Of a DNA stretch of 64,000 nt, positions 42,269 through 50,561 are shown in pieces; positions within the stretch are counted from its first letter, which is position 1; every line of letters begins with the position of its first letter. The notes under the pieces were generated by a model. That model worked only from the letters and a program-made list of their open reading frames with translations, made no database searches and was not told the origin of the DNA. The position numbers and the translations under genes are program-made. Where the stretch lies: NCBI RefSeq assembly GCF_049686335.1, contig NZ_JBAVHX010000015.1, forward strand, positions 124,001 through 188,000, written 5' to 3'. The DNA is from Buttiauxella sp049686335 (lineage in GTDB: Bacteria > Pseudomonadota > Gammaproteobacteria > Enterobacterales > Enterobacteriaceae).

Positions 42269-43810
42269 CTAAGGCGATTCCGGCGTTAAGACTGATACCG
42301 GTTTACGCCCTGGCGTATTACCCCAGACTTTGTCGTATTCGTAACCGGTCAGGTCTTTAATCACTTTGCGGGTTTCCATATCGCAGTCTTCCAGGTTTCC
42401 GCCTAGTTTCAACCGGGCGACTTCTTTAATCAGCGTTTTATGGGTTTCGCGGGTGAGCTTAAATTTGAATGTCATATAGAAGCTGATGGACAGCAAGGCT
42501 GCGGTGGCAAAGACCATCAAACCGACAATCGCATGTAATGCTCCGATAGGTTGTGCGCCCTGGCCTTTTACAAAGCCGCTTGCTTCCAGTACCAGGCCAA
42601 TCATCATAATCGCCAGTGCGACGGTGCTCTTACGGGTTAAAACCATGACGCCGGCAAAAATCCCTTCGCGACGTTTTTTGGTGACGATTTCGTCAACATC
42701 GGGAATGAAGCTGTAGATATTCCACGGGATAAAATAAAGACCCGCACGCGCCACACCCAGCACCACAAATACGCCGGAGAATACAATGACTGAGACTGCC
42801 AGGTCAGTGATATAGGCGTAAAACAGGAAGGCTAATACGGCGAGTATACAACTATACGAGATACGAAGCGCTGCGGATGGCGTGAAATCAAATTTACTGA
42901 GCATCATCATAAAGACAAATGTTCCGGGAACCGAAACAAATGCCGCGACGCTTAAATAACCTGATACCGCAGCGGCATCCTGATGTAATCCATAAATTAC
43001 GTAATAGGTAAATACCGAACCAAATACATCCATCGCTGTAAATGATGCGATATAAATAATGATGTGCTGGCGGAACATTTTAATTTTAAATGAGGACAGA
43101 AGGTCTAACACGAGGCTTTTTAAATGATGCCAAAGATTGCCACTGTTTGCGCCTTCAGGCTCCGGTTCGAACTCCTCTCGCACATCTTTTGCCTCCCAGG
43201 TACACATCCAGGTAGTAAAGACGGCCAGACAGAAAATCACAGAGAAAAGCAGGCCTGTGTAGGTGTACGTCATCGGGTTATCTTTGCCAGTAAATTGCAT
43301 GATAACGCCTGGAACAGACACCGCGAGGAACCCGCCTAACTGTGAGCAGATCATTCTTACGCCGGATAAACGAGCACGCTCGGCATAACGGTTGGTCATC
43401 TCGGCAGCCAGTGTTTCCCATGGGACCAGCACCATAGCTGATAGCAGTTCAATGGAGAGATAGGTGCCGAGATAATACCAGTAGCCCATATCGGTCACCC
43501 AAAGCAGGGCGTATAAAAACATCAGTGGGGCGCTGAGTAATAAGAAGAAGCGGCGGCGACCGAAGCGTTTTCCCAACCAGGTATTGGCGAAGTTATCGGT
43601 GATGTAACCCATAATCGGACTTAATACTGCGTCTATTACGCGGGCAATGGCAAATATAGAACCGGCTTCCAGTACCGATAATCCACAATAAGTGGTGTAG
43701 AAAAATAGAAGCCAGGTGCCAATAATAGCAAATGCTCCGCCGCCAAATAAATCAGTAACACCATATCCTATGGCTCTTCCGTAACCAACTCTGCGTTCTG
43801 TAGGTTTCAT
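42269..43810 (-). CDS. GPH-family sugar:cation symporter
   Basis: This 513-residue, 12-TM transporter belongs to the glycoside-pentoside-hexuronide (MelB/XylP/YicJ) family. Features are GYGVTDLFGGGAFAIIGTWLLFFY in TM1, the loop DNFANTWLGKRFGRRRFFLL and the central loop after TM6 with an acidic insert (about 215-235). It probably imports a glycoside without phosphorylating it, which fits a cytoplasmic hydrolase next to it. An 85-bp gap separates it from the upstream oxidoreductase gene and could hold an extra promoter, but none is obvious. Confidence 0.92.
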   Translation of the reverse strand: MKPTERRVGYGRAIGYGVTDLFGGGAFAIIGTWLLFFYTTYCGLSVLEAGSIFAIARVIDAVLSPIMGYITDNFANTWLGKRFGRRRFFLLLSAPLMFLYALLWVTDMGYWYYLGTYLSIELLSAMVLVPWETLAAEMTNRYAERARLSGVRMICSQLGGFLAVSVPGVIMQFTGKDNPMTYTYTGLLFSVIFCLAVFTTWMCTWEAKDVREEFEPEPEGANSGNLWHHLKSLVLDLLSSFKIKMFRQHIIIYIASFTAMDVFGSVFTYYVIYGLHQDAAAVSGYLSVAAFVSVPGTFVFMMMLSKFDFTPSAALRISYSCILAVLAFLFYAYITDLAVSVIVFSGVFVVLGVARAGLYFIPWNIYSFIPDVDEIVTKKRREGIFAGVMVLTRKSTVALAIMMIGLVLEASGFVKGQGAQPIGALHAIVGLMVFATAALLSISFYMTFKFKLTRETHKTLIKEVARLKLGGNLEDCDMETRKVIKDLTGYEYDKVWGNTPGRKPVSVLTPESP

Positions 43811-43895
43811 ATTATTATTCCGTTTCTATACCCGTCATGCTTCATATGACTAGAATTATTTCGGGTAAAGGTAAGGTGAATAGGAAAATGATTGT

Positions 43896-44915
43896 TTAAA
43901 TATCTGTCCAGTTCCTGGTTATCGACGACCGATAAATAGCTTCGACCATCCGAAGTGATATTTCCGCCTGATGAATATCAACGTAATTATGGTTGTCGGC
44001 ATTATTTATAGAGTGATAAAAATTATTAATGGCCTGCTGGTGACTGTTGCCCCAATAACATTTTTGCGCTGCATTAGGTGCTTCATCACTGATCAGTAAT
44101 TCTTTGTCTTCGCCTGAAATAAACCACAAATCATTGTGATGAAGTTGCAGTAAACCTTTTTCGCAGTGGATCTCCAACAGCAGCGCCGAGTCAGTGGTAT
44201 TACAGTTGGTGGCGTAAAAAATCCCCCGCGCACCGTTGGCTAATTCCATATTGGCGATGGCTGTGTCCTCAGCCTCAGTCGCTGCACCCAGAAAACTGCT
44301 TTCCACCACGCCTTTGAGCGATGTCACGCCTCCGGCAAACCACTGCATTAAATCCAGCGTATGAATCGCCTGATTGATTAACAGGCTCCCGCCTTCGCTT
44401 GCCCAGTTCCCACGCCATGGACTATGGGTGTAATAATCGTGGGAACGGCTCCAGGTCAGCATCGCTTTAATACTCAACACTTTTCCGTAGCGATGGTTTT
44501 CCAGCAGCGTTTTTATCTTCTGGCTGCTGGGGTTCAGGCGATTCTGGTAGCAAACGCCAAGCCGGGCAGCCGTATTTGCCAGCGTATGTTTGATCTCTTT
44601 GACTTCACCAGGATTTAGCGCCACCGGTTTTTCTGTGAATACGTGTTTCCCGGCGGCAAGTGCGGCGATGATGATCGCTTTGTGCGCGGCGTGCGGGGTG
44701 CAAACGTGCACCACCTCAATCTCGCTATCACTCAGCATTTCGCGGTAATCGGCATAATAATCGCAGCCGTAACGTTCAGCGAGTGCCTGGCCTTTTACTG
44801 GGTCGATGTCGACAATCGCCCGTAATTGGCTGGCGGGACTGGACTGAATTGCCTCCACGTGCAAGGTGTGGATGGCTCCACACCCGACGACCGCGGCTTG
44901 CGTCGTCTTCATCAT
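43896..44915 (-). CDS. Gfo/Idh/MocA-family oxidoreductase, third of three
   Basis: The 339-residue NAD(P)-dependent oxidoreductase has a Rossmann start AAVVGCGAIHTLHVEAI, the EKP motif at 95-97 (HVFTEKPVAL) and the catalytic strand LLINQAIHTLDLMQWF (N181, H185, D188). The substrate is not identifiable; the family oxidises or reduces sugars, inositols and glycosides. It overlaps the previous gene by four bases (ATGA). The start may be the second Met (44912). Confidence 0.9.
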   Translation of the reverse strand: MMKTTQAAVVGCGAIHTLHVEAIQSSPASQLRAIVDIDPVKGQALAERYGCDYYADYREMLSDSEIEVVHVCTPHAAHKAIIIAALAAGKHVFTEKPVALNPGEVKEIKHTLANTAARLGVCYQNRLNPSSQKIKTLLENHRYGKVLSIKAMLTWSRSHDYYTHSPWRGNWASEGGSLLINQAIHTLDLMQWFAGGVTSLKGVVESSFLGAATEAEDTAIANMELANGARGIFYATNCNTTDSALLLEIHCEKGLLQLHHNDLWFISGEDKELLISDEAPNAAQKCYWGNSHQQAINNFYHSINNADNHNYVDIHQAEISLRMVEAIYRSSITRNWTDI

Positions 44916-45982
44916 TCTTTCACCCCGTTAGCCAGCATTTGCGCGCGTACACACAGTTCGGCGGCTTTGAAGGCATGCGTCTGAGTCATGGCATTTTCGG
45001 TGCGATTCATACAGTCCCGAATCAGCTCGCCGAAGAATGGAAAGCCGACTTTACCGGCGACCGGATAGCGGAATTCCCCTTCTTTATTCACCAGATACAC
45101 CACATCTTGCTCCTGGCGGGTGATATCGACGTATTTACGGATTTCGATATAGCCATCGGTGCCCAGCAGCGTCAGGCGCCCGTCGCCCCAGGTACTTAGA
45201 CCCTGTGGGGTAAACCAGTCACAACGGAAATAGCCGCTGGCTCCGTTCTCGCCTTTCAGCATCGCATCGCCAAAATCTTCAAATTCAGGGTATTGGGGAT
45301 GGGCAAAGTTGTTTGTTTGCGCCGCCACAACCTGAGCTTCGCTGTTTCCGGTATAGAAAAGGAATTGTTCGATTTGATGGCTGCCGATATCGCAAAGAAT
45401 GCCGCCGAAACGCTTTTTAAAGTAGAACCAGTCCGGACGCCCCTGGCCTTCGCGGTGCGGCCCCATGCCCAGCGTCTGGATGACTCGTCCGATTGCGCCG
45501 TCGCGCACCAGTTGCCCGGCAAATACTGCGCTTTCAACGTGTAACCGTTCGCTGTAATAGACTGCGTATTTGCACCCGGTTTCGGTGACTTTCGCTTTAG
45601 CAGCAGCCAGTTGATCCAGTGTGGTCAGCGGCGCTTTATCGGTGAAATAATCTTTCCCGGCATCCATCACTTTCAGGCCAAGGGCGCAACGTTCATCAGG
45701 GATCGCCGCTCCGGCAACCAGTTTTACGCTGTCATCGTTAAGAATCACATCAAGCGAGGGGGCGACTTTTACCTGCGGATATTGCTTAACAAACTGCTGC
45801 ACTTTCTGCGGATCAGGGTCGTAAACCCATTTCAACGTCGCACCCGCTTCAATCAGGCCGTTGGACATGCCGTAGATGTGGCCGTGATCAAGTGCGGCGG
45901 CGGCAAAAACAAAATCCCCCGGTTGAACCACTGGCTGCGGTTTGCCTTTTGGCGCGTAATTCATTCCGTCTTTGATGCTCAT
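44912..45982 (-). CDS. Gfo/Idh/MocA-family oxidoreductase, second of three (divergent)
   Basis: This 356-residue member is atypical. The N-terminal Rossmann glycine motif is replaced by FAAAALDHGHIYGMSNGL, and the usual EKP is TDKAP (about 114-118). The catalytic segment GGILCDIGSHQIEQFLFY (D198, H202) is retained. Members with this DHGHIYGM-type start occur in sugar-catabolic clusters, but I know no proven reaction. It overlaps both neighbours by four bases, so the three oxidoreductases are made together and may act in sequence. Confidence 0.87.
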   Translation of the reverse strand: MSIKDGMNYAPKGKPQPVVQPGDFVFAAAALDHGHIYGMSNGLIEAGATLKWVYDPDPQKVQQFVKQYPQVKVAPSLDVILNDDSVKLVAGAAIPDERCALGLKVMDAGKDYFTDKAPLTTLDQLAAAKAKVTETGCKYAVYYSERLHVESAVFAGQLVRDGAIGRVIQTLGMGPHREGQGRPDWFYFKKRFGGILCDIGSHQIEQFLFYTGNSEAQVVAAQTNNFAHPQYPEFEDFGDAMLKGENGASGYFRCDWFTPQGLSTWGDGRLTLLGTDGYIEIRKYVDITRQEQDVVYLVNKEGEFRYPVAGKVGFPFFGELIRDCMNRTENAMTQTHAFKAAELCVRAQMLANGVKE

Positions 45983-47154
45983 GAATCTGCCTCCATATTT
46001 TTACCCAGTGGAATGGCATCCTCATTGGCAAAATTCTCCACCGAGGCTGATTTTTCAAAGAAGTGAGGGGCCAGCTTCAGCAGGCCGCCAGTCTGGTAAT
46101 ACGGGTCGCTGCTACCAATCGGCAATGAGACGATGCTGCGAGTAATGGCTGATTTATAGATTGCAGTGATGAGTTCCAGCGAACGCTTACCCTGCGGGCC
46201 ATCGACCAGCGGTGCGGTGCCGGTTTGCAGTGCGTGCAGGAAGTTGTCGATATGCCCGGTATGCAGCGTCCATTTCAGGCGAGGCACCGACTGGTAACTA
46301 TCTTCAAGCTGGTTTTCCAGCGGGGTATCGCGAGTTTCAATCGGGAAACCATTGGGGGCGGCGATACTGGCGAATTTGTCCCACGGTGCGGAAATACGGG
46401 CTTTCTCGCCCTGAATCACGATTTTTTGGTCTTCGCCGTGGTGCACCACGGAAGCTGTCAGTTGCGTCAATGCACCGGTATCGTATTTGAAAATCGCGGC
46501 GCTAAGGTCTTCCACTTCTGCGTTGTCGTGGGAAACGTTGGTGGTAATGGCCACCACTTCAGTCGGGAAGCCGAGCATCCACTGAATGGCGTCGATATGG
46601 TGTACCGCATGATTTAGCGTGCAACCGCCGCCTTCCTTTTCCCATGTCCCGCGCCACCACAGGTCGTAATAGGAATGCCCGCGCCACCAGAATGAATCCA
46701 CCTGCGCATGGCAAACTTTGCCGATTTGGTCACTTTCGAGCAATTTCTTTAAACGCCAGAACGCGTCGGTAAAGCGGTTTTGCGCAATGATAGACAGCGT
46801 TTTTCCGCTCGTTTGCGCGGCGGCAATCATCGCGTCACATTCCTGAAGCGAAGCGGCCATCGGTTTTTCGCACAGAACATGCTTACCCGCATTCAGTGCA
46901 TCAATAGATATAGCGGCGTGGACATACGGCGGGGTGCAGATATCAAACACATCAATGGAAGGGTCATTCAGAATATCTTTATGGTTGCTGTAAACTTTTG
47001 CTTCAGTCAGCCCGTATTGTTTTTTCTTTGCCTCGGCTTTTTCCGGGTAGATATCTACCAGTGCGACAATCTGGCAGCGATCAGGAAATTCCAGATAGCC
47101 CTGGATATGGTTGTGGGAAATATTACCGGTTCCAATAATAGCGATTCGTTGCAT
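45979..47154 (-). CDS. Gfo/Idh/MocA-family oxidoreductase, first of three
   Basis: The 391-residue protein begins with a canonical Rossmann motif IAIIGTGNISHNHIQGYL, has EKP at 96-98 (HVLCEKPMAA) and a catalytic segment GGGCTLNHAVHHIDAIQWML (about 175-194). Trp-rich WWRGHSYYDLWWRGTW resembles members acting on larger glycosides. It is the first gene of the module 2 operon, preceded by a strong AAGGGAGAG site, and divergent from the LacI-family gene at 47357. Confidence 0.9.
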   Translation of the reverse strand: MQRIAIIGTGNISHNHIQGYLEFPDRCQIVALVDIYPEKAEAKKKQYGLTEAKVYSNHKDILNDPSIDVFDICTPPYVHAAISIDALNAGKHVLCEKPMAASLQECDAMIAAAQTSGKTLSIIAQNRFTDAFWRLKKLLESDQIGKVCHAQVDSFWWRGHSYYDLWWRGTWEKEGGGCTLNHAVHHIDAIQWMLGFPTEVVAITTNVSHDNAEVEDLSAAIFKYDTGALTQLTASVVHHGEDQKIVIQGEKARISAPWDKFASIAAPNGFPIETRDTPLENQLEDSYQSVPRLKWTLHTGHIDNFLHALQTGTAPLVDGPQGKRSLELITAIYKSAITRSIVSLPIGSSDPYYQTGGLLKLAPHFFEKSASVENFANEDAIPLGKNMEADS

Positions 47155-47232
47155 TTTGCTCTCCCTTATTACGGTTTATTTTTATCAAGAATCATTTTTG
47201 AGAGCATAGTTATGGTTTTTTTTGCACACAAC

Positions 47233-47269
47233 CGCTATTTATGACAGGAATTGCACAGTATAAATAGCG
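47233..47269. promoter_or_regulatory. Inverted repeat in the module 2 divergent promoter region
   Basis: CGCTATTTAT (47233-47242) and ATAAATAGCG (47260-47269) are perfect 10-base arms with a 17-base spacer. It lies midway between the divergent oxidoreductase operon and the LacI-family gene, so it is a candidate operator. The long spacer is unusual for a LacI-type protein. A weak CRP-like sequence (TGAGG-N6-TCACA, 47339-47354) lies before the regulator. Confidence 0.5.
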
Positions 47270-47356
47270 CTGTAGCGATGAAAGAAAAATGCATGTGATG
47301 AGAAAGAGTTAGTCATGAAAATAATGTCAAAACGCTAATGAGGCATCGATCACAAA

Positions 47357-48424
47357 ATGACGGGGAAGTTGAAAATCAAAGAGATAGCCGGGCTGACAGG
47401 ACTCTCGCCGAGCACGGTCTCAAGAGTGCTGGCGGGTAAAAATAATGTCAGCCCGCAGGCAAAAGAAAAAGTTTTTTACCACGCACGTTATATGGGTATT
47501 TTACGTGACATCCCTGCCAGCCGTTTACTGATGAATTCATTATTAGTCTGTGCTCCGGCTGCTGCCTTTTCATCACATGGCGATCATTATTATTACGAAG
47601 TGATTCAGGGGATTATTTCAGAAATTTCACATTACGATATTCATGTTAAAAAGTGCTCACTGGATATTAACGAAGCGGACACAACTTTATTTATGAAGCA
47701 CATCAACCAGGAAGATGTCGATGGCGTAATAATTATTGGTATTGATGATGAGTCTTTGTATCGCCTGGCGGCAGAAAGCAATAAACCGGTCGTGACCATT
47801 AATGGCAGAGATAAAAAGATGCGGCTTGATTGTGTTTCGCCAGATCATGCTTCCATTGGTTATAGTGCGGCAAAACATTTGTTAGAAAAAGGCCATCGAC
47901 AGGTACTGTTATTTACCGATTTGCGCCGGGAAACCATGATCCAGCGCCTCGAAGGGTTTAAACGGGCCTGCCAGGATCACCATCTTGTTTTTGATGAGTC
48001 GGAACATTTGCTGGTCACAAAAGGTTACGGCGAGCCAGAAGCGCGGGCGAATTTCAAAAAATACCTTGAGCAGCGTTCCAGAGAACAACTGCCTTCGGCC
48101 ATTTTATGTGGAGGAGGAGCGATTGCGCGAGCTGTACTTAGTGAACTGAAAAACCTTCAGCTCCAGGTGCCAGAAGATATTTCCGTCATGAGTTGTGCTT
48201 ATTCACATGAAATGGACGAAATAAAATCGTTGGGATTAACCGCCGCTTTTCAGCCGTGCCGCGAGCTGGGGAGTGAGGCCGTTTGTATCCTGCAAAGTCG
48301 CTTAACGCGCAACATTAGCTCCCGATTTAATTTATTGCTCCAGGGGTCCATTGAGTTAGGGAGTTCGGTCGCCGATGTGAACTGGCGGCGCAGAGAACTG
48401 TATCAATCCCATACAATTCCATGA
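47357..48424 (+). CDS. LacI-family regulator of module 2
   Basis: The 355-residue LacI/GalR-type protein begins with the helix-turn-helix KIKEIAGLTGLSPSTVSRVLAGKNNVS. Its core domain contains SIGYSAAKHLLEKGHRQVLLFTD and ISVMSCAYSHEMDEIKSLGLTAAF, the latter diverged from the usual GFDD pattern. No good ribosome-binding site is visible before the ATG at 47357, so expression may be low. Its divergent position makes it the likely regulator of the three-oxidoreductase operon. Confidence 0.88.
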   Translation: MTGKLKIKEIAGLTGLSPSTVSRVLAGKNNVSPQAKEKVFYHARYMGILRDIPASRLLMNSLLVCAPAAAFSSHGDHYYYEVIQGIISEISHYDIHVKKCSLDINEADTTLFMKHINQEDVDGVIIIGIDDESLYRLAAESNKPVVTINGRDKKMRLDCVSPDHASIGYSAAKHLLEKGHRQVLLFTDLRRETMIQRLEGFKRACQDHHLVFDESEHLLVTKGYGEPEARANFKKYLEQRSREQLPSAILCGGGAIARAVLSELKNLQLQVPEDISVMSCAYSHEMDEIKSLGLTAAFQPCRELGSEAVCILQSRLTRNISSRFNLLLQGSIELGSSVADVNWRRRELYQSHTIP

Positions 48425-48572
48425 TTCTTTTATGGGAATAATGTCTTTTACTGATAATTCCCCCGTTTTGTCATAAATTTCTTATTATCGGTGTTTTCGA
48501 GTGGCGGCCCTGAGCAGGGCTGGTTAACCTGAGAATGTTTTAAATACAGATTAATTAATAAAGAGAGTGAAT

Positions 48573-49394
48573 ATGGATGAGTCACAAGTCCGTGTAGCAA
48601 TCGCGGGTGCGGGTGGTCGCATGGGGCGACAACTGATTCAGGCAGCATTACAGATGGATGGTGTACAACTGGGTGCAGCGCTTGAACGCACGGGTTCATC
48701 CTTAGTGGGAAGTGATGCGGGTGAATTAGCTGGCGTGGCTAAAACAGGTGTCGTCGTTAGCGATAGCCTGGAAGCGGTGGTGAACGATTTCGATGTGTTT
48801 ATTGATTTCACTCGTCCGGAAGGCACGCTCAATCACCTGGCCTTTTGCCGTCAACACGGTAAAGGGATGGTTATCGGTACCACTGGTTTTGATGATGCGG
48901 GCAAGCAGGCGATTACGGATGCTTCCGCAGAGGTTCCGATTGTCTTCGCAGCAAACTTTAGCGTGGGCGTGAACGTGATGCTCAAACTATTAGAAAAAGC
49001 GGCGAAGGTGATGGGCGACTATACCGACATCGAAATTATCGAAGCCCATCATCGCCACAAAGTGGATGCGCCATCAGGCACAGCGTTGGCGATGGGTGAA
49101 GCCATTGCACAGGCGATGGACAAAGATTTGAAAGAGTGCGCGGTTTACTCTCGTGAAGGTTACACCGGCGAGCGCGTTCCAGGCACTATTGGTTTCGCAA
49201 CGGTACGTGCGGGCGACATTATTGGTGAGCATACGGCGATGTTTGCGGACATCGGCGAGCGTATTGAAATCAGTCATAAAGCCTCAAGTCGCATGACTTT
49301 TGCAAATGGCGCAGTGAGATCGGCATTGTGGCTGAAAGCTAAGAAAAATGGTCTTTATGATATGCGTGACGTGCTTGATTTGAATAGTTTGTAA
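48573..49394 (+). CDS. dapB: 4-hydroxy-tetrahydrodipicolinate reductase
   Basis: DapB is a 273-residue NAD(P)H-dependent enzyme of lysine and diaminopimelate synthesis. The dinucleotide motif VAIAGAGGRMGRQLIQ lies at about 7-22, and the catalytic/substrate region EAHHRHKVDAPSGTALAMGE at about 156-175. ATG at 48573 gives the E. coli length; an in-frame GTG two codons upstream is less likely. It marks the right edge of the accessory carbohydrate region and ends in a terminator. Confidence 0.97.
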   Translation: MDESQVRVAIAGAGGRMGRQLIQAALQMDGVQLGAALERTGSSLVGSDAGELAGVAKTGVVVSDSLEAVVNDFDVFIDFTRPEGTLNHLAFCRQHGKGMVIGTTGFDDAGKQAITDASAEVPIVFAANFSVGVNVMLKLLEKAAKVMGDYTDIEIIEAHHRHKVDAPSGTALAMGEAIAQAMDKDLKECAVYSREGYTGERVPGTIGFATVRAGDIIGEHTAMFADIGERIEISHKASSRMTFANGAVRSALWLKAKKNGLYDMRDVLDLNSL

Positions 49395-49444
49395 ATGTTA
49401 TTACCCATCGTGATGTGGTTATTGCAACCTTAGGTTCGGGTTGA

Positions 49445-49477
49445 AAGGGCAATTGATTGATTGCCCTTATATTTTTC
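49445..49477 (+). terminator. dapB terminator
   Basis: AAGGGCAAT (49445-49453) and ATTGCCCTT (49460-49468) form a 9-bp stem with a 6-base loop, followed by ATATTTTT. Confidence 0.85.
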
Positions 49478-49675
49478 CCCTTTGTTATATTCTCTTTTAA
49501 TACTTTCCTGTCTCTTAATACTTGATAACCATTAATATTGTATGGTTACTCACATTTATCGATTTCATTCATTCATTAGTAAAATTTAATAATTACTATT
49601 TCTTGTATCAGGGCAATTTCATGCAGTTTGCTCCTGACTACTTTTTTGATCTGATTCAGGTATAAGGAAAATACG

Positions 49676-50083
49676 ATGCCAAATGGTAAGGATGGGCAAG
49701 ATTTAGCACGTCGGGTAAGCCTTGAAGGGCAGATTTTAAGTATGGGTAATTTTTCCCTTTATGCTCAGGCGGTTTATTGCGTTAATAAAATGTTGCAAAG
49801 ACAAGGGGTGGGTATCTCACAACAGGCCTATAACAGCATTTCGATGAATTTGAACCGCGTGCAAACAGGGCGACTCTATGAAACAAGCGCCTCACTTTCG
49901 GAAGCCAGAGTTTTCGCTCGCGACACAGCAACTGCATTAAGAAGTGGTGATTTTAAGTCGGCGGCCATCACAGCAAGCGGCGTTGCGATTAATGGTCTGG
50001 GAGGGCCATTGTTCTTTGGTTCTGCCGACAGAAATAAATTACTCGGTCTTGAGCGATATCTTTACGATAACTTCCATTTATAA
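49676..50083 (+). CDS. Orphan 135-residue protein of unknown function
   Basis: I do not recognise this protein. It has no signal peptide or clear TM. Predicted character is mostly helical, with a Ser/Ala-rich middle (ASLSEARVFARDTATALRSGDFKSAAITAS) and a Gly-rich turn INGLGGPLFFGSADRNK before a short amphipathic tail. AAGGA lies 7 bases before the ATG and a strong hairpin terminator follows 10 bp after the stop, which supports it as a real single-gene unit. Flanking DNA is strongly AT-rich, and no gene lies here in E. coli between dapB and carA, so recent acquisition is likely. Confidence 0.7.
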   Translation: MPNGKDGQDLARRVSLEGQILSMGNFSLYAQAVYCVNKMLQRQGVGISQQAYNSISMNLNRVQTGRLYETSASLSEARVFARDTATALRSGDFKSAAITASGVAINGLGGPLFFGSADRNKLLGLERYLYDNFHL

Positions 50084-50093
50084 TGGTTTTAAG

Positions 50094-50135
50094 CCATAAA
50101 AACTGATAGCTATCGGTTTTTATGGTTGTTTTTAT
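50094..50135 (+). terminator. Terminator of the orphan gene
   Basis: CCATAAAAAC (50094-50103) and GTTTTTATGG (50116-50125) extend inward through GATA/TATC to an almost loopless 16-bp hairpin, followed by TTGTTTTTAT. Confidence 0.8.
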
Positions 50136-50266
50136 ATTTTTATCATCATTGTTTTTTAAACAATTTTTTAAGATTGCTTTTCTTTATGTGTTCTTACGGT
50201 TGGTTTTTAGTTTAATTTGGTTTTTTATTGATTTTTATGGTGTTTATTAGCCAATAAAAAGTAATT

Positions 50267-50282
50267 TTGACCATTTGGTCCA
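50267..50282 (+). promoter_or_regulatory. RutR box of the carAB control region
   Basis: TTGACCATTTGGTCCA matches 13 of 14 fixed positions of the RutR consensus TTGACCA-N2-TGGTCAA. carAB is a known RutR (uracil-responsive) target in E. coli. Confidence 0.8.
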
Positions 50283-50323
50283 CTTTTGACTCCCTGAATC
50301 ATTAGTTTCCTATTCTTCCTGGT

Positions 50324-50339
50324 CCGCAACCGATTACGC
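50324..50339 (+). promoter_or_regulatory. PurR box of the carAB control region
   Basis: CCGCAACCGATTACGC matches the PurR consensus ACGCAAACGTTTNCGT at 11 of 15 fixed positions. Purine repression of carAB P1 through PurR is known in E. coli. Confidence 0.65.
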
Positions 50340-50425
50340 ACTACAAGTTAGTTGTTGATTTCATCGGTCAATTCATCTTTTTTCCATCAGACTGGCAAAA
50401 AACACATAAAAAGTTGCGCTTATGG

Positions 50426-50454
50426 TAGACTTTTACCCGGCCTCTCACTAGAAT
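50426..50454 (+). promoter_or_regulatory. carAB promoter P1 (pyrimidine-regulated)
   Basis: TAGACT (50426-50431) and TAGAAT (50449-50454) are spaced by 17 bp. The TAGAATGCCGCCGTTTG start region matches E. coli P1 as I recall it. P1 is the distal promoter governed by PepA, PurR, RutR and IHF. Confidence 0.65.
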
Positions 50455-50495
50455 GCCGCCGTTTGTCAAAATTCCAAATGACAGGCTGTTTTGCA

Positions 50496-50529
50496 TTGAT
50501 TCAGGAAATGGTTTTGAATTAATATGCAA
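50496..50529 (+). promoter_or_regulatory. carAB promoter P2 with ARG-box region
   Basis: TTGATT (50496-50501) and TAATAT (50520-50525) form the proximal promoter with an 18-bp spacer. TGAATTAATATGCA (50516-50529) resembles an ARG box (TGAAT-N4-ATTCA) and overlaps the -10, fit for arginine repression by ArgR. Confidence 0.6.
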
Positions 50530-50561
50530 ATAAATTGACTGTTTATTCCCTGGAGGACGTT

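Noticed and set aside
48407..48437. Hairpin TCCCATA/TATGGGA as terminator of the second LacI gene
   Set aside because: The loop is 17 bases, the stem is AT-rich and the following T-run is short; not convincing.
34141..48572. Mobile-element origin of the accessory carbohydrate region
   Set aside because: No integrase, IS, tRNA target or direct repeats were found at the borders; base composition is close to the neighbours. Gain by homologous exchange or loss in E. coli is as likely.
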